From positions 2,507,680-2,571,679 of the forward strand of contig NZ_CP012543.1 in NCBI RefSeq assembly GCF_004803795.1: DNA of 64,000 nt, written 5' to 3'. Shown here piece by piece: positions 35,186 to 46,568 of this stretch. A program made the translations under genes and the position numbers. The DNA is from Campylobacter rectus (GTDB lineage: Bacteria; Campylobacterota; Campylobacteria; Campylobacterales; Campylobacteraceae). The notes beneath the pieces are model-generated. The model had not been told where the DNA came from. It did not search any database and worked only from the letters and a program-made list of their open reading frames with translations. Each line of letters starts with the position of its first letter. Within the stretch, counting starts at the first letter, position 1.

Positions 35186-35475
35186 AATGTTATTTGCAAT
35201 CCTTTTTTGTCATATCTATCTTAGCAAAATTCTTACTGCCGGCGTAGTCGTATACCACGAGGCTTTGTCTATAAACTAACTCATACCACAATAATTCTCT
35301 TTTAAAATGCCATCTTGGATGTTTTTAAATATCTCAACTTGTTCTTTAGTAAATTCGCTAAATTTAACATCCGTATTGTCGTTTATCGTATAGAGATATT
35401 TTACTATACCGTCTTCACAAACAGCGCCCGAGAGAGTCGTGACATCGTCAAGCTTTATATATGCAAGTTAAATTT
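35186..35475 (-). pseudogene. Frameshifted remnant of a small protein gene
   Basis: Two overlapping minus-strand frames read as one protein: KLDDVTTLSGAVCEDGIVKY through EQVEIFKNIQDG, then after a one-base shift near 35300 ELLWYELVYRQSLVVYDYAG to AKIDMTKKDCK and a stop. No start codon or signal peptide remains. Family not recognised. The rest of the 34997-35844 gap shows no gene. Confidence 0.5.
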
Positions 35476-35844
35476 GTAAGAGATTTGCCCGAGCTTTGTC
35501 GCTTGCAGGCGCTAAATTTAGAGCCTACTTGTGCATTTTAGGGCCATTCAGACTGCTCGTCGCGTTTTAAATTTGACTTCAAATTTGACCGCTAAGCGTT
35601 TGCAAATTCGGCCAAATTTAGTATCTATTATAAACCGTGCCGAATTAGCCTTAGATGGACTAGGCAAATTTGTAAATTGACGCGAGATGCCAAGCGTTAT
35701 AATCGCACTCAAATTTACAAGCTACAAGTCAATAAGAGCAAGCAAAAGCCACACAAGACCGATTTAATATTAGCTCAAATTCGGCACGGCTTTTAAGAGC
35801 GAAGCACAAAGCCGAAACCGCACCGAATTTAACCGAGCTACGCC

Positions 35845-37842
35845 TTAAAAATGCACCTTAAATTTCGCCCAAAAGCTTCTACCCGGCTCATAAAGCCTAG
35901 TGCCGTTCAGGATAGTCTCGTAGCCTGCGATACCGCCGCCGTAGCCGCCTTTTGAGTTATGATAGGCGTATTTGGCGTCGTTTAAATTTTCCGCCACTAG
36001 CAAAAATTGATAATTTTTATATTTATAGCCCGCGCTTAGCCCCAGCGTCCAAAAGCTATCGCTCTTGCCCAGGTCCATACCGCCCACGTCGCCGTAGCCC
36101 TTTTGCGCGCGGTTTTGCGACGCGTTAGCATAGAAGTCGGCCTTGACGAACCAGTCGGGCTTTTCTAGGCCGGCGCTTAGTTTAAACGCTAGAGGCGAAA
36201 TCTTAGGTAGCGCGTCGCCGTCTTTTAAGCCGCCCGCGTTTTTAGTTACCTTGCCGTAGACGTAGGATACGCCCGCCCCCAGCCTAAACATATCGGCCAG
36301 TAGCGTAGTGCCCTCGATTTCGCCGCCGTATAGTAAGGCGTCGGTGTTAAACGCGCTAGAGGACATACCTATAGGATTATATTTTAGCATGATGTAATCA
36401 TCCATCTTTGAGACGAAGAAATTTGCGTTTAGCTCGTAGTTTTGATCTTTTAGTACTGCGCCAAAATCCAGCTGAGTGTTTCTTTCTTTATTTAGCGCCA
36501 GTTTCGCATCCTTGTTCGTTTCCCAGTGATCGGGCATCCTTTGCGCGTGCCCTAACCCCGCATAAAGCGTTAAATTTTGCAGATATTTTTCGTATCTAAA
36601 AAAGCCGGAAAATAAATTTTCTCTCCTGATCTTATGTGTTTTTAGCAACTTTCTCTCGCCCGCGTCCAGCCTGAGTCCGCCAAAAAGCCCGTAGTCGTTT
36701 TGAGCGACGTATTCGTTTTGAGTGTATATCGTTTTATACGTTACCTTACGCTCTTTTACGTGCGGCTTTGATACGGCGGCGTCCATTTTGGCCTTGGATA
36801 CGCCGGCTCCGCCCGTTCCGGCACCTCGCCATTTAAAGGAGTCTTGCGAGTAGCCGGCGCCGACGAAGCTGGTTAGATCATCGAAATCTAACTCGCCTTC
36901 TAGCTTAAAGCCGTACATATCGCGTATCGGGTGACTGATGCTGTATCCCTTGCCGCGCCCCGTACCCGGCACCACCGGACGCATAGTAAAGTTGTCCATT
37001 ATATGGTCGATTTGATGATAATACGAACTTAGTCTGATCTTGTGTTCGCCGACGTCTTGTTCAAATTTGAGCCCGAAAGACTTACGGTCAAACTGCACGC
37101 CGTCCCTCATCCTGTCGGCGTATGCCGCTTCACCCTCTCCCAGATCCGCACTTAGCTGCAAGGCGGTAGTATCTGTGGGCGTTAGCGTACCCACGAGCGA
37201 GACGCTATTGCGTTTATAGTGCGTATGCATTTTCTGTCCGTCACCGCTTTTGTAGTCGCCACTCTCATAGTGTCCGCCCGAGACTTCCAGGCTGCCCAGC
37301 TCGTTACCGGCCGCTACGTCTGCAGTAGTTTCAAACCGCTTAAAACTACCGCCCAGCACGCTTACGTTTCCTCCGAAGCTCGGTTTTGACAGCCTTTCTA
37401 TCTCTCTATCAAAAAATATACCGCCGCTAATGAGCGCGCCGTATCTGACGTCTTGCGGACCTTTTACGATGCGAACCGAACTGTAGTTTTGCGCCGAGAT
37501 GTAGGTGATGGGCGTATCCATGCGCATGCCGCAGCCGCCGTTTAGCGTGCTGCCGTCGATCAGCACCGGCAGTCTAGCCGCCGTCTGCGAGCGGTAATAA
37601 ACCTCACTGCCGCCTCCGCCCTTGCGCTCCATCGTAAAGCCGTTCAAATTTGAAAGCGATTTGGCGATGTCGCTGTTTTCCAGTATCGCGCCTTTGCCTG
37701 CTATTTGGGCGTTAGTCGGCTCGTCGAGGGCTGATTTTTGCATTTTTGACGAAACGGTAACGGGGCTCAAATTTACCGCTTCTTCAGCGTTAAGCATCAA
37801 ATTTGACGCCAAGGCCAGCGCCAAAACGTAAGAAATTTTCAT
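35845..37842 (-). CDS. TonB-dependent outer-membrane receptor, copper-receptor (OprC/NosA) type
   Basis: 665 residues: signal peptide MKISYVLALALASNLMLNA, a plug domain beginning NLSPVTVSSKMQKSALDEP and containing LIDGSTLNGGCGMRMDTPIT and VRIVKGPQDVRYG, the pattern of TonB-dependent copper receptors. A beta-barrel follows and ends LYEPGRSFWAKFKVHF with the terminal aromatic. Met/His-containing loops (MHTHYKRN, HQIDHIMDNFTMRP) fit metal binding. Substrate copper is inference from family. AT-rich promoter region upstream (37843-38073). Confidence 0.82.
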   Translation of the reverse strand: MKISYVLALALASNLMLNAEEAVNLSPVTVSSKMQKSALDEPTNAQIAGKGAILENSDIAKSLSNLNGFTMERKGGGGSEVYYRSQTAARLPVLIDGSTLNGGCGMRMDTPITYISAQNYSSVRIVKGPQDVRYGALISGGIFFDREIERLSKPSFGGNVSVLGGSFKRFETTADVAAGNELGSLEVSGGHYESGDYKSGDGQKMHTHYKRNSVSLVGTLTPTDTTALQLSADLGEGEAAYADRMRDGVQFDRKSFGLKFEQDVGEHKIRLSSYYHQIDHIMDNFTMRPVVPGTGRGKGYSISHPIRDMYGFKLEGELDFDDLTSFVGAGYSQDSFKWRGAGTGGAGVSKAKMDAAVSKPHVKERKVTYKTIYTQNEYVAQNDYGLFGGLRLDAGERKLLKTHKIRRENLFSGFFRYEKYLQNLTLYAGLGHAQRMPDHWETNKDAKLALNKERNTQLDFGAVLKDQNYELNANFFVSKMDDYIMLKYNPIGMSSSAFNTDALLYGGEIEGTTLLADMFRLGAGVSYVYGKVTKNAGGLKDGDALPKISPLAFKLSAGLEKPDWFVKADFYANASQNRAQKGYGDVGGMDLGKSDSFWTLGLSAGYKYKNYQFLLVAENLNDAKYAYHNSKGGYGGGIAGYETILNGTRLYEPGRSFWAKFKVHF

Positions 37843-38073
37843 TTTCGCTCCTTTAAAATTAATATTTTATATTAAAATTTAAGCAAAAATAAACTTAAAT
37901 AGAGAACGAATCTTTATGTAAGATTAATTATTTTATATAAAATTTAGCTCAAATCCTGCTATTTCGGTCGTTTGCGCTAAGTGTGTAGAAAAGTAACTTT
38001 AGCGGATTAGAATTATAAATTTAAGCAATCTCGGCTTCATCAAATTTGAGCTTGACAAAACCGAGATTAAAAT

Positions 38074-39645
38074 TTACGAAATTTCCTTCACCAAAAGCTG
38101 CGGCGTAACAAGCCCGCGAAACGAGTTTTTCGATACCGAAAAAACAAGATCGATACTCTCGCCTGCGTGCGGCTCGCGAGTGAAGTTAAAAAACAGCGCC
38201 TCAAGGCATTTGCCGTCTTTTTGCAGGATGAGTTTTAGGTGATTTTGCTCCCTGCCGATTAATTTTTTGTTTTTGACGACGGCTGATTTGATCTCAAAGA
38301 GCGGGCGCGGATTTTTCTGTCCGTAGGGCTCGAAATACTCCAAAATTTCAAGTAGCTCAAAGTCCACCTCGCCTGCGTCTATCTCGCCCAGCGGCTCGTC
38401 AAATGCGCTAAATTCGTGCAGGTCCATCAGCATACACGAGCCGTTTATCGCGGTCTTAAACGCTTCTAAATTTGCCGGATCTATCACGATGCCGGCAGCT
38501 CCTTTGTGTCCGCCGTAGCCCGCGAGCAAATTTTCGTGGCTCGCGATGAGCGAGAGGATGTCTAGCTTGCCCACGCTTCTAGCGCTGCCTTTGGCACGGT
38601 TTTCATCGATACTAAAGACGATGGCGGGCTTTTTAAACTGCTTTGCCAGGCGCGAGGCGACGATGCCGATGACGCCCTCGTGCCAGCCCCTGCCCCAAGT
38701 CACGATGATCTGCTCGTCCTCGCGCACGTCCTTTAGCGAGCACTCAAAAAGCGTGCGCTCCTCCTCCTTGCGCGAGTTGTTAAAGCTCACGATGGTATCG
38801 AGGCACTCGCAAGCGCGGTCGATATTTTTGGCGCGCAAAAACTCAAAAGACACGCTCGCATCGTCCATACGGCCGGAGGAGTTGATGAGCGGCGCGATGA
38901 GAAAGCTGATGTCGTCGCACTCGAATTTATCCTTGGCGTAAAACTGCTTTATCGCCGCAAAAGCCGCTCTGCGCGAACTATTTAGGCGATTAACGCCAAG
39001 CTTAACCAGGATGCGGTTTAGGTCGCGAAGCTCCATCATATCGGCGATTATCGCGATAGCGAGGAGGTCTAGAAATTTACCCATATCGTAGTTGATGCGG
39101 CATACGTCCTTTAGCGCGCCGACTAGATACCACGCGACTTGAGCGCCGCAAATTTCGACGTTTGGGAAAGGGCAATCCTTTTGCTTGGGGTTAATAATCG
39201 CATAGGCTTCGGGCAAAACGTCGGGGGGCATATGGTGGTCGGTGATGATGAGATCGATGCCTTTTTGCTTGCAAATTTGAGCCGCGTCGTTGGCCGAGAT
39301 ACCGTTATCTACGGTCACGATGAGGCCCGCATCCGCGATCTCCTCGACGATTTGCGGGTTTAGACCGTAGCCGTCGCTAAAGCGGTTAGGAATACGCACG
39401 AAATACTCGCTAACGCCCAAATCATCGAAAAATTCGGCCATTATGACGCTGGCGATCACCCCGTCTACGTCATAGTCGCCGACGATGACGATTTTTTCGT
39501 TTTGCTCGATCGCACGTTTTATGCGCTCAGCTCCCTTAAATACGTCCTTTAGCGCATCGGGCGTAGGAATTTCTGAAAGTTTTTTGTGGATGTCCTTTTC
39601 AAATCTTCGGCTCAGTAATTCCTTTATTTTCTCCTTATTGAGCAT
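38074..39645 (-). CDS. recJ: RecJ single-strand DNA 5'-3' exonuclease
   Basis: DHH-family nuclease in recombination and mismatch repair. 523 residues. Motifs: VGDYDVDGVIAS, VTDNGISA-like VTVDNGI, TDHHMPPD (DHH), INPKQKDCPFP, SGRMDDASVSFEFLRA and GGHKGAAGIVID (DHHA1). Shorter than E. coli RecJ (577) but usual for epsilonproteobacteria. Start overlaps a small upstream ORF. Confidence 0.95.
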   Translation of the reverse strand: MLNKEKIKELLSRRFEKDIHKKLSEIPTPDALKDVFKGAERIKRAIEQNEKIVIVGDYDVDGVIASVIMAEFFDDLGVSEYFVRIPNRFSDGYGLNPQIVEEIADAGLIVTVDNGISANDAAQICKQKGIDLIITDHHMPPDVLPEAYAIINPKQKDCPFPNVEICGAQVAWYLVGALKDVCRINYDMGKFLDLLAIAIIADMMELRDLNRILVKLGVNRLNSSRRAAFAAIKQFYAKDKFECDDISFLIAPLINSSGRMDDASVSFEFLRAKNIDRACECLDTIVSFNNSRKEEERTLFECSLKDVREDEQIIVTWGRGWHEGVIGIVASRLAKQFKKPAIVFSIDENRAKGSARSVGKLDILSLIASHENLLAGYGGHKGAAGIVIDPANLEAFKTAINGSCMLMDLHEFSAFDEPLGEIDAGEVDFELLEILEYFEPYGQKNPRPLFEIKSAVVKNKKLIGREQNHLKLILQKDGKCLEALFFNFTREPHAGESIDLVFSVSKNSFRGLVTPQLLVKEIS

Positions 39646-39781
39646 CGTTTTGACGGGCTTTTGCGTAAGCCTCGCCTTTAGTCGCCGCCTCGCCGCCGTT
39701 TTTGCCTAAATTTTCGCTCGACTCGGGAGTTAAATTTACCTTCGCGCCGCAAAAAAAGCTAAATTTTGGTTCAAATTTCAT
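39635..39781 (-). CDS. Small ORF overlapping the recJ start
   Basis: 48 codons (MKFEPKFSFFCGAKVNLTPE start, hydrophilic tail KGEAYAKARQNDAQ). AAGGA lies five bases before its ATG, and its stop lies 11 bases inside recJ, so it may couple translation into recJ. No recognisable domain. Confidence 0.45.
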   Translation of the reverse strand: MKFEPKFSFFCGAKVNLTPESSENLGKNGGEAATKGEAYAKARQNDAQ

Positions 39782-40521
39782 CTTTTTCCTTCGTTTTTAT
39801 TTTTTAATGCGCAAATTATAGCTTTTTGAAATTTAATTTCTTATAATTGTAAATAAAACGGCGATTTTGCAGGCTAAGCGTAGAAATAAATGCTTTGTTA
39901 AATTGATAGTCTTTACAAATTTATCGTTTTAAAAACGCAAACGCGAGTGTAAAATTTAACGCAAATTTTAGGTATGAAAAGGCAGCCAAGGAGCCTTGGG
40001 TATCTATAATCGGCACCGCGGACGACCGCATAGAAATTTTAATCAAGAAGACCGAGGCGGCGAGCAAAATTCCTTTGTAAAATTTAAACGACAACCCCTC
40101 TCTTGCCGAGATTTTAAAAACGCGGAGCGAATGCCGACCGTAGTCGAGGCTTCGCAAGGCGATGTTTTTAGCGTGCGTCCCGCCCGAGCTTTGAGCGCGG
40201 CACGGCATAACGCCCGAGCTTTTTATGCCCTCTCGCTCGCCGCTTTGGACGTGTATTAAGGCGGAGAAATCGTGCGATCCCAAAATGCGCGTAAAGATAC
40301 GCATCAGCGCCGCAGCCAAAAAATAAAATTTACAAAATTTAGGCCGCTTTAACGAAAATTTGCGCCCAAATTCGGATTAAATTTGAGTGTGAATCGCCTT
40401 TTGATTTGAGTTTTACGGCAAAATTTAAAGACAACAGGATGCGAAATTCGAGCGGGTAAAGATGGTAAAAAGTAAAATTTAAGCGAGCAAAAGAAAAATT
40501 TAGAGCGCAAAGGCTCTAAAT
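39782..40521. other. 740-bp gap between pyrG and recJ, no supported gene
   Basis: Frames of 88-132 codons exist on both strands over 39921-40319, but they overlap each other, lack ribosome sites and have no recognisable domain. Confidence 0.45.
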
Positions 40522-42231
<1,710 letters not shown>

Positions 42232-42348
42232 TTAGCGCGATTATACCTTATTTAAAATTTATAAATGCTTGAGAATTGAAAATCAAATTTTATGAAATAT
42301 AAATTTTAAAATCGTTTCTTAAGCTTATTTCTTGTAACATATTAAGTT

Positions 42349-42564
42349 ATGATTAAAAAATATCTCAAAAATATCTCAAATCTATACATCGACGGCTTTA
42401 GACGAATGAAGCTGGGCAAGAGCCTGTGGCTCGTTATCGCCGTGAAGTTACTAATAATGTTCGGGATTTTAAAAGTATTTATCTTTGATGAAAGTTTAAA
42501 TTCGAAATTTAAGACCGACGAGGCCAAAGCCGACTTCGTCATCTCAAATTTGACAAAGGAATAA
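42349..42564 (+). CDS. DUF4492 small membrane protein preceding cydA
   Basis: 71 residues with a basic N-terminus (MIKKYLKNISNLYIDGFRRM) and one transmembrane helix (SLWLVIAVKLLIMFGILKVFIF). DUF4492 proteins are found just upstream of cytochrome bd genes in Campylobacter and Bacteroidetes. One base separates it from cydA. Probable role in bd oxidase assembly or stability is inference from context. Confidence 0.8.
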   Translation: MIKKYLKNISNLYIDGFRRMKLGKSLWLVIAVKLLIMFGILKVFIFDESLNSKFKTDEAKADFVISNLTKE

Positions 42565-42565
42565 A

Positions 42566-44095
42566 ATGTCTGAAATCGCTTCGGTCGATTGGTCCAGGGC
42601 GCAGTTTGCGCTCACCGCGATATACCACTTTTTGTTTGTTCCGCTCACGCTGGGACTTAGTTTTATTATCGCCATTATGGAGAGTATCTATGTCAAAACC
42701 GGTAGCGGGCAGTGGCTAAAAATCACCAAATTTTGGCTAAAGCTCTTCGGTATAAATTTCGCTATCGGCGTGGCTACGGGCATCATAATGGAATTTGAGT
42801 TCGGAACCAACTGGGCGAACTATAGCTGGTTCGTGGGCGATATATTCGGCGCGCCGCTAGCTATCGAGGGCATACTCGCGTTTTTTATGGAGGCGACGTT
42901 CTTTGCGGTTATGTTTTTTGGCTGGGATAAGGTTAGTAAGAAATTTCACCTCATCTCGACCTGGCTCGTGGCTATCGGCTCAAATTTGAGCGCGCTTTGG
43001 ATCCTCATCGCAAACGGCTGGATGCAGTATCCGATAGGCATGAAATTTAACCCCGCAACCGCCAGGATGGAAATGGAAAATTTTTTTGAAGTAGCGCTTA
43101 GCCCGGTAGGTATCATCAAATTTTTACACACCGTAACTAGCGGCTACGTGATCTCGGCGATCTTCGTTATTGGCATATCGGCGTGGTTTATCCTAAAAGG
43201 ACGCCACATAATCATGGCCAAAAAATCGATCGTCGTAGCGGCAAGCTTCGGCCTCGTTACGTCGCTATTTTTGATGTTTAGCGGCGACGAGAGCGGATAT
43301 CAGGTCGCACGCACTCAGCCGATGAAACTAGCCGCGATGGAAGGCCTTTATAAAGGCGAAACAAACGCCGGACTAGTCGCGATGGGCATACTAGATCCGT
43401 CTAAAAAAGCGGGCGACGACAAAGATCCGTTTTTCCTTGAGATCAAAGTTCCTTATATGCTCGGAATTATAGCTACGAGAGGGTTTAACAACTTTACGCC
43501 CGGCATCGATGACTTAGTATACGGTAACGAAAAATACGGCATAGAGGGCACAGTAAGCAAAATGGAAAAAGGCAAGATCGCCGTGGCTGCGCTAAAAGAG
43601 TATAAAGATGCGCAAAAAGCCAGCGATAAAGCGGCGATGAGCGCGGCTCAAAGCAAGCTTGAGGCAAATTTAAATTTCCTAGGCTACGGATACCTCGAAA
43701 AACCGACCGACGCAGTGCCGCCTGTTGGCCTAACGTTTTATAGCTTCCACGTGATGGTCGCGCTCGGTAGCTACTTTTTAGCGCTATTTTTCGTCGTGCT
43801 TTATCTTTGCATGGCAAACAATATCGAAAATTTCAAAAAGCTGCTCTGGCTTTGCGTATTTACGATACCGCTTGGATACGTCGCGGCAGAGGCAGGCTGG
43901 ATAGTAGCCGAGGTCGGTCGCCAACCGTGGGTGATACAAGACTTGATGACCGTAGGCGTGGGAGCGACGAATTTATCGAGCATAAACGTCAAAATTTCGT
44001 TTATATTATTTGCCGTGCTTTTCACGGCTCTGCTCATAGCCGAGATAAAAATCATGCTAAAACAAATAAAAATAGGATTTGAAAACCATGCTTAG
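42566..44095 (+). CDS. cydA: Cytochrome bd quinol oxidase subunit I
   Basis: Inner-membrane oxidase subunit carrying hemes b558, b595 and d. 509 residues. The heme ligand His lies in SRAQFALTAIYHFLFVP, GRQPW is present (VAEVGRQPWVIQDLM), and a Q-loop lies between residues of about 240-390. The insert (KMEKGKIAVAALKEYKDAQK) lengthens the loop region. First enzyme gene of a DUF4492-cydA-cydB-small ORF operon. Confidence 0.96.
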   Translation: MSEIASVDWSRAQFALTAIYHFLFVPLTLGLSFIIAIMESIYVKTGSGQWLKITKFWLKLFGINFAIGVATGIIMEFEFGTNWANYSWFVGDIFGAPLAIEGILAFFMEATFFAVMFFGWDKVSKKFHLISTWLVAIGSNLSALWILIANGWMQYPIGMKFNPATARMEMENFFEVALSPVGIIKFLHTVTSGYVISAIFVIGISAWFILKGRHIIMAKKSIVVAASFGLVTSLFLMFSGDESGYQVARTQPMKLAAMEGLYKGETNAGLVAMGILDPSKKAGDDKDPFFLEIKVPYMLGIIATRGFNNFTPGIDDLVYGNEKYGIEGTVSKMEKGKIAVAALKEYKDAQKASDKAAMSAAQSKLEANLNFLGYGYLEKPTDAVPPVGLTFYSFHVMVALGSYFLALFFVVLYLCMANNIENFKKLLWLCVFTIPLGYVAAEAGWIVAEVGRQPWVIQDLMTVGVGATNLSSINVKISFILFAVLFTALLIAEIKIMLKQIKIGFENHA

Positions 44096-45206
44096 TTTAG
44101 AATTTTTACAAATTTACTGGTGGTGCGTAGTTAGCTTGCTAGGCGGTTTGCTAGTGTTTATGATGTTTGTTCAAGGCGGGCAGACGCTGCTTTTCGGGCT
44201 TTGCAAAAACGAGCTTCAAAAGGATATGGTGATAAATTCTATCGGGCGCAAATGGGAGCTTACTTTTACCACGCTCGTAATGTTCGGCGGCGCTTGCTTT
44301 GCGGCGTTTCCGCTGTTTTACGCCACAAGCTTCGGCGGCGCGTACTGGGTGTGGCTGGCGATTTTGTTTTGCTTTATCCTCCAAGCCGTGAGCTACGAAT
44401 ACCGCAAAAAACCGGACAACTTCCTAGGTCAAAAAACCTATGAAATTTTCCTTTTCATCAATGGCTCTTTAGGCGTTATACTGATCGGTATGGCGGTTAG
44501 CACGTTTTTTTCGGGTAGCGACTTTTTACTAAACGAGCACAACTTCGTACAGTGGCGCACGCCGTTTCGCGGACTTGAAGCGCTGGGCAACATCATGCTC
44601 TATCCGCTAGGCATCGCGATGTTTTTCCTAGCTCGCGTGGGCGGAGCGCTCTACCTCATCAACAACATCGACGATGCCGAGATAAGAGCTAGTGCTAGAA
44701 AAGCGGCTCTAAAAAATACGATTTTCTTTTTGCCGTTCTTTTTGATTTTCATCGCTTGGATATTTACCAAAGCCGGTTTTGCCTACGACGAGAGCGGCGT
44801 AGTGAGCTTAGTTGGCTTTAAATACGCTCTAAATTTACTCCAGATGCCGCTTGTGGCCGCGATGATAGTTATAGGCGTCGGACTCGTGCTTTTCGGTATA
44901 TTTAAGGGCGCGTTTACGACCAGCATCTACGGTGTGGTGCCTTACGGCGCGGGCGTAGTGCTAACGGTTACGGGGCTATTTTTGATAGCCGGACTTGCAG
45001 ACACTGCGTTTTATCCGTCGTTTTCAAATTTACAAAGCTCGCTCACGATCAAAAACGCAAGCTCCAGCCACTACACGCTAAACGTCATGGCCTACGTGAG
45101 CCTGCTAGTACCGTTTGTTTTAGGCTATATTTTCATAGTTTGGCGCGCGATGGATAGCAAAAAGATCACGGCCGATGAGATCAAGCACGATCATCACGCA
45201 TATTAA
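44088..45206 (+). CDS. cydB: Cytochrome bd quinol oxidase subunit II
   Basis: 372 residues, about eight to nine transmembrane helices. MLSLEFLQIYWWCVVSLLGGLLVFMMFVQGGQTLL is the usual CydB start, and WRTPFRGLEAL and PFFLIFIAWIFTKAGF follow. I choose the ATG at 44088 inside the cydA end; an upstream TTG at 44079 adds three residues. Confidence 0.95.
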   Translation: MLSLEFLQIYWWCVVSLLGGLLVFMMFVQGGQTLLFGLCKNELQKDMVINSIGRKWELTFTTLVMFGGACFAAFPLFYATSFGGAYWVWLAILFCFILQAVSYEYRKKPDNFLGQKTYEIFLFINGSLGVILIGMAVSTFFSGSDFLLNEHNFVQWRTPFRGLEALGNIMLYPLGIAMFFLARVGGALYLINNIDDAEIRASARKAALKNTIFFLPFFLIFIAWIFTKAGFAYDESGVVSLVGFKYALNLLQMPLVAAMIVIGVGLVLFGIFKGAFTTSIYGVVPYGAGVVLTVTGLFLIAGLADTAFYPSFSNLQSSLTIKNASSSHYTLNVMAYVSLLVPFVLGYIFIVWRAMDSKKITADEIKHDHHAY

Positions 45207-45214
45207 GGATAAAA

Positions 45215-45343
45215 ATGATAGAAGCGATAGTTTTTCTTTTTCTTTGGGTTTTGGCGCTTTTTGGCGGATATAAATTCGTCCATTTTAACATCAAGCACGT
45301 CGAGAAAAACGACGACAAATACTTTGGAAATTTGCGCGAATAA
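45215..45343 (+). CDS. CydX-like small membrane protein of the bd oxidase operon
   Basis: 42 residues: one transmembrane helix (IEAIVFLFLWVLALFGGYKFV) and a short charged tail (HVEKNDDKYFGNLRE). AAGGATAAAA lies just upstream, eight bases after the cydB stop. CydX in other bacteria has the same size, place and N-terminal-helix topology, although the sequences differ. Third-subunit role is inference. Confidence 0.65.
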   Translation: MIEAIVFLFLWVLALFGGYKFVHFNIKHVEKNDDKYFGNLRE

Positions 45344-45422
45344 GCTCTGATCCGCAAATCTCGTTCTACTTAAATTTTAGCTTTTGTCGCTATAATGAAG
45401 CTAAAATTTTAAGGAGAACGAG

Positions 45423-46568
45423 ATGTTTGACTTCACTTTTCACAACCCCGTAAAAATACGATTCGGCAGAGGTAAAGAACGAAATATCGGGCTTTATATG
45501 CGCGAATTTGACGCTAAAAGAACCCTACTGATCTACGGTAGCGACCGCATCAAAAAAGACGGACTCTTTGACGCAGTGGCAGCAAGCCTAAAAGAAAACG
45601 GCATAGAGTTTATAGAGCTTGGCGGCGTAGTTAGCAACCCCGTGCTAAGCAAAGTTTACGAAGGCATCGAGCTAGCTAGGAAATTTAACGCCGATAGCGT
45701 GCTAAGCGTAGGCGGAGGCTCCTGTCTAGATAGCGCCAAAGCCATCGCCGCGGGCGCGCCATACGAAGGCGACGTGTGGGATTTTTTCACAGGCAAGGAT
45801 CCGAGCCGCGCGCTAAAAATTTTTGACGTCATCACCCTTGCGGCAACCGGCAGCGAGATGAACTCGGGCGCAGTCGTGACAAACGAAGCTACGAAGCAAA
45901 AATTCTCCATCCACGGCAACGTCCTGTATCCGCTAGTCTCAGTGGTAAATCCGCAGCTACAAGCCAGCGTGAGCCGCGAGTATCTGGCCTACTCTGCCGC
46001 CGACGTCATCGCGCACAGCATCGAGGGGTACTTCACCGCAAGCGTGCAGCCTGGCATCATCAACCTCTACATCGAAGCCAACATCAAAACCGTGATGAAA
46101 ACGACTGAAATTTTACTAGCTGCCCCCGATAACTACGATGCTAGAGCCGAGTTTGCCTGGGCGGCGACGATGGCGCTAAACGGCCTAACCTACGTCGGCA
46201 CGCACGGCTACTCCTACCCGAACCACATGCTAGAACACGCCATGAGTGCGGTCGTAAACTGCGCGCACGGAGCGGGTCTAGCAGTCATAATGCCTGCGTG
46301 GATGAAGTGGTATAAGAGCCGAAATTTGGGCGCATTCGAGCGTTTTGCGCGGGAGATTTTCGGCGTAAGCTCAGCGGACGAGGGTATCGAGGCGTTTAAA
46401 ACTTGGCTAAGTAAAATCGGCGCTCCGGTTAGCCTAAAAGCCGTCGGCATAGAGGGCGAAACGCTAGACGAGGTCGTAAATTTAGCCTACGACTACGCGG
46501 CAAACTGGCGCAAAGATAAGCTCTATACGAAGGAAAATATCAAAGCGATTTTTGAGCTGACGAAGTAA
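45423..46568 (+). CDS. Iron-containing (NADPH/NADH) alcohol dehydrogenase, BDH/YqhD type
   Basis: 381 residues of group III alcohol dehydrogenase. Nucleotide-binding SVGGGSCLDSAKAIAAGA, substrate/nucleotide ATGSEMNSGAVV, metal ligands in AADVIAHSIEGYF (Asp, His), HMLEHAMSA and NCAHGAGLAVIMP (His). Reduces aldehydes to alcohols; exact substrate unknown. AAGGAGAACGAG precedes the ATG. Confidence 0.9.
   Translation: MFDFTFHNPVKIRFGRGKERNIGLYMREFDAKRTLLIYGSDRIKKDGLFDAVAASLKENGIEFIELGGVVSNPVLSKVYEGIELARKFNADSVLSVGGGSCLDSAKAIAAGAPYEGDVWDFFTGKDPSRALKIFDVITLAATGSEMNSGAVVTNEATKQKFSIHGNVLYPLVSVVNPQLQASVSREYLAYSAADVIAHSIEGYFTASVQPGIINLYIEANIKTVMKTTEILLAAPDNYDARAEFAWAATMALNGLTYVGTHGYSYPNHMLEHAMSAVVNCAHGAGLAVIMPAWMKWYKSRNLGAFERFAREIFGVSSADEGIEAFKTWLSKIGAPVSLKAVGIEGETLDEVVNLAYDYAANWRKDKLYTKENIKAIFELTK

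Noticed and set aside
39921..40319. 132-codon minus frame and 87-codon plus frame in the pyrG-recJ gap
   Set aside because: They overlap each other, lack ribosome sites and domains, and have linker-like composition.
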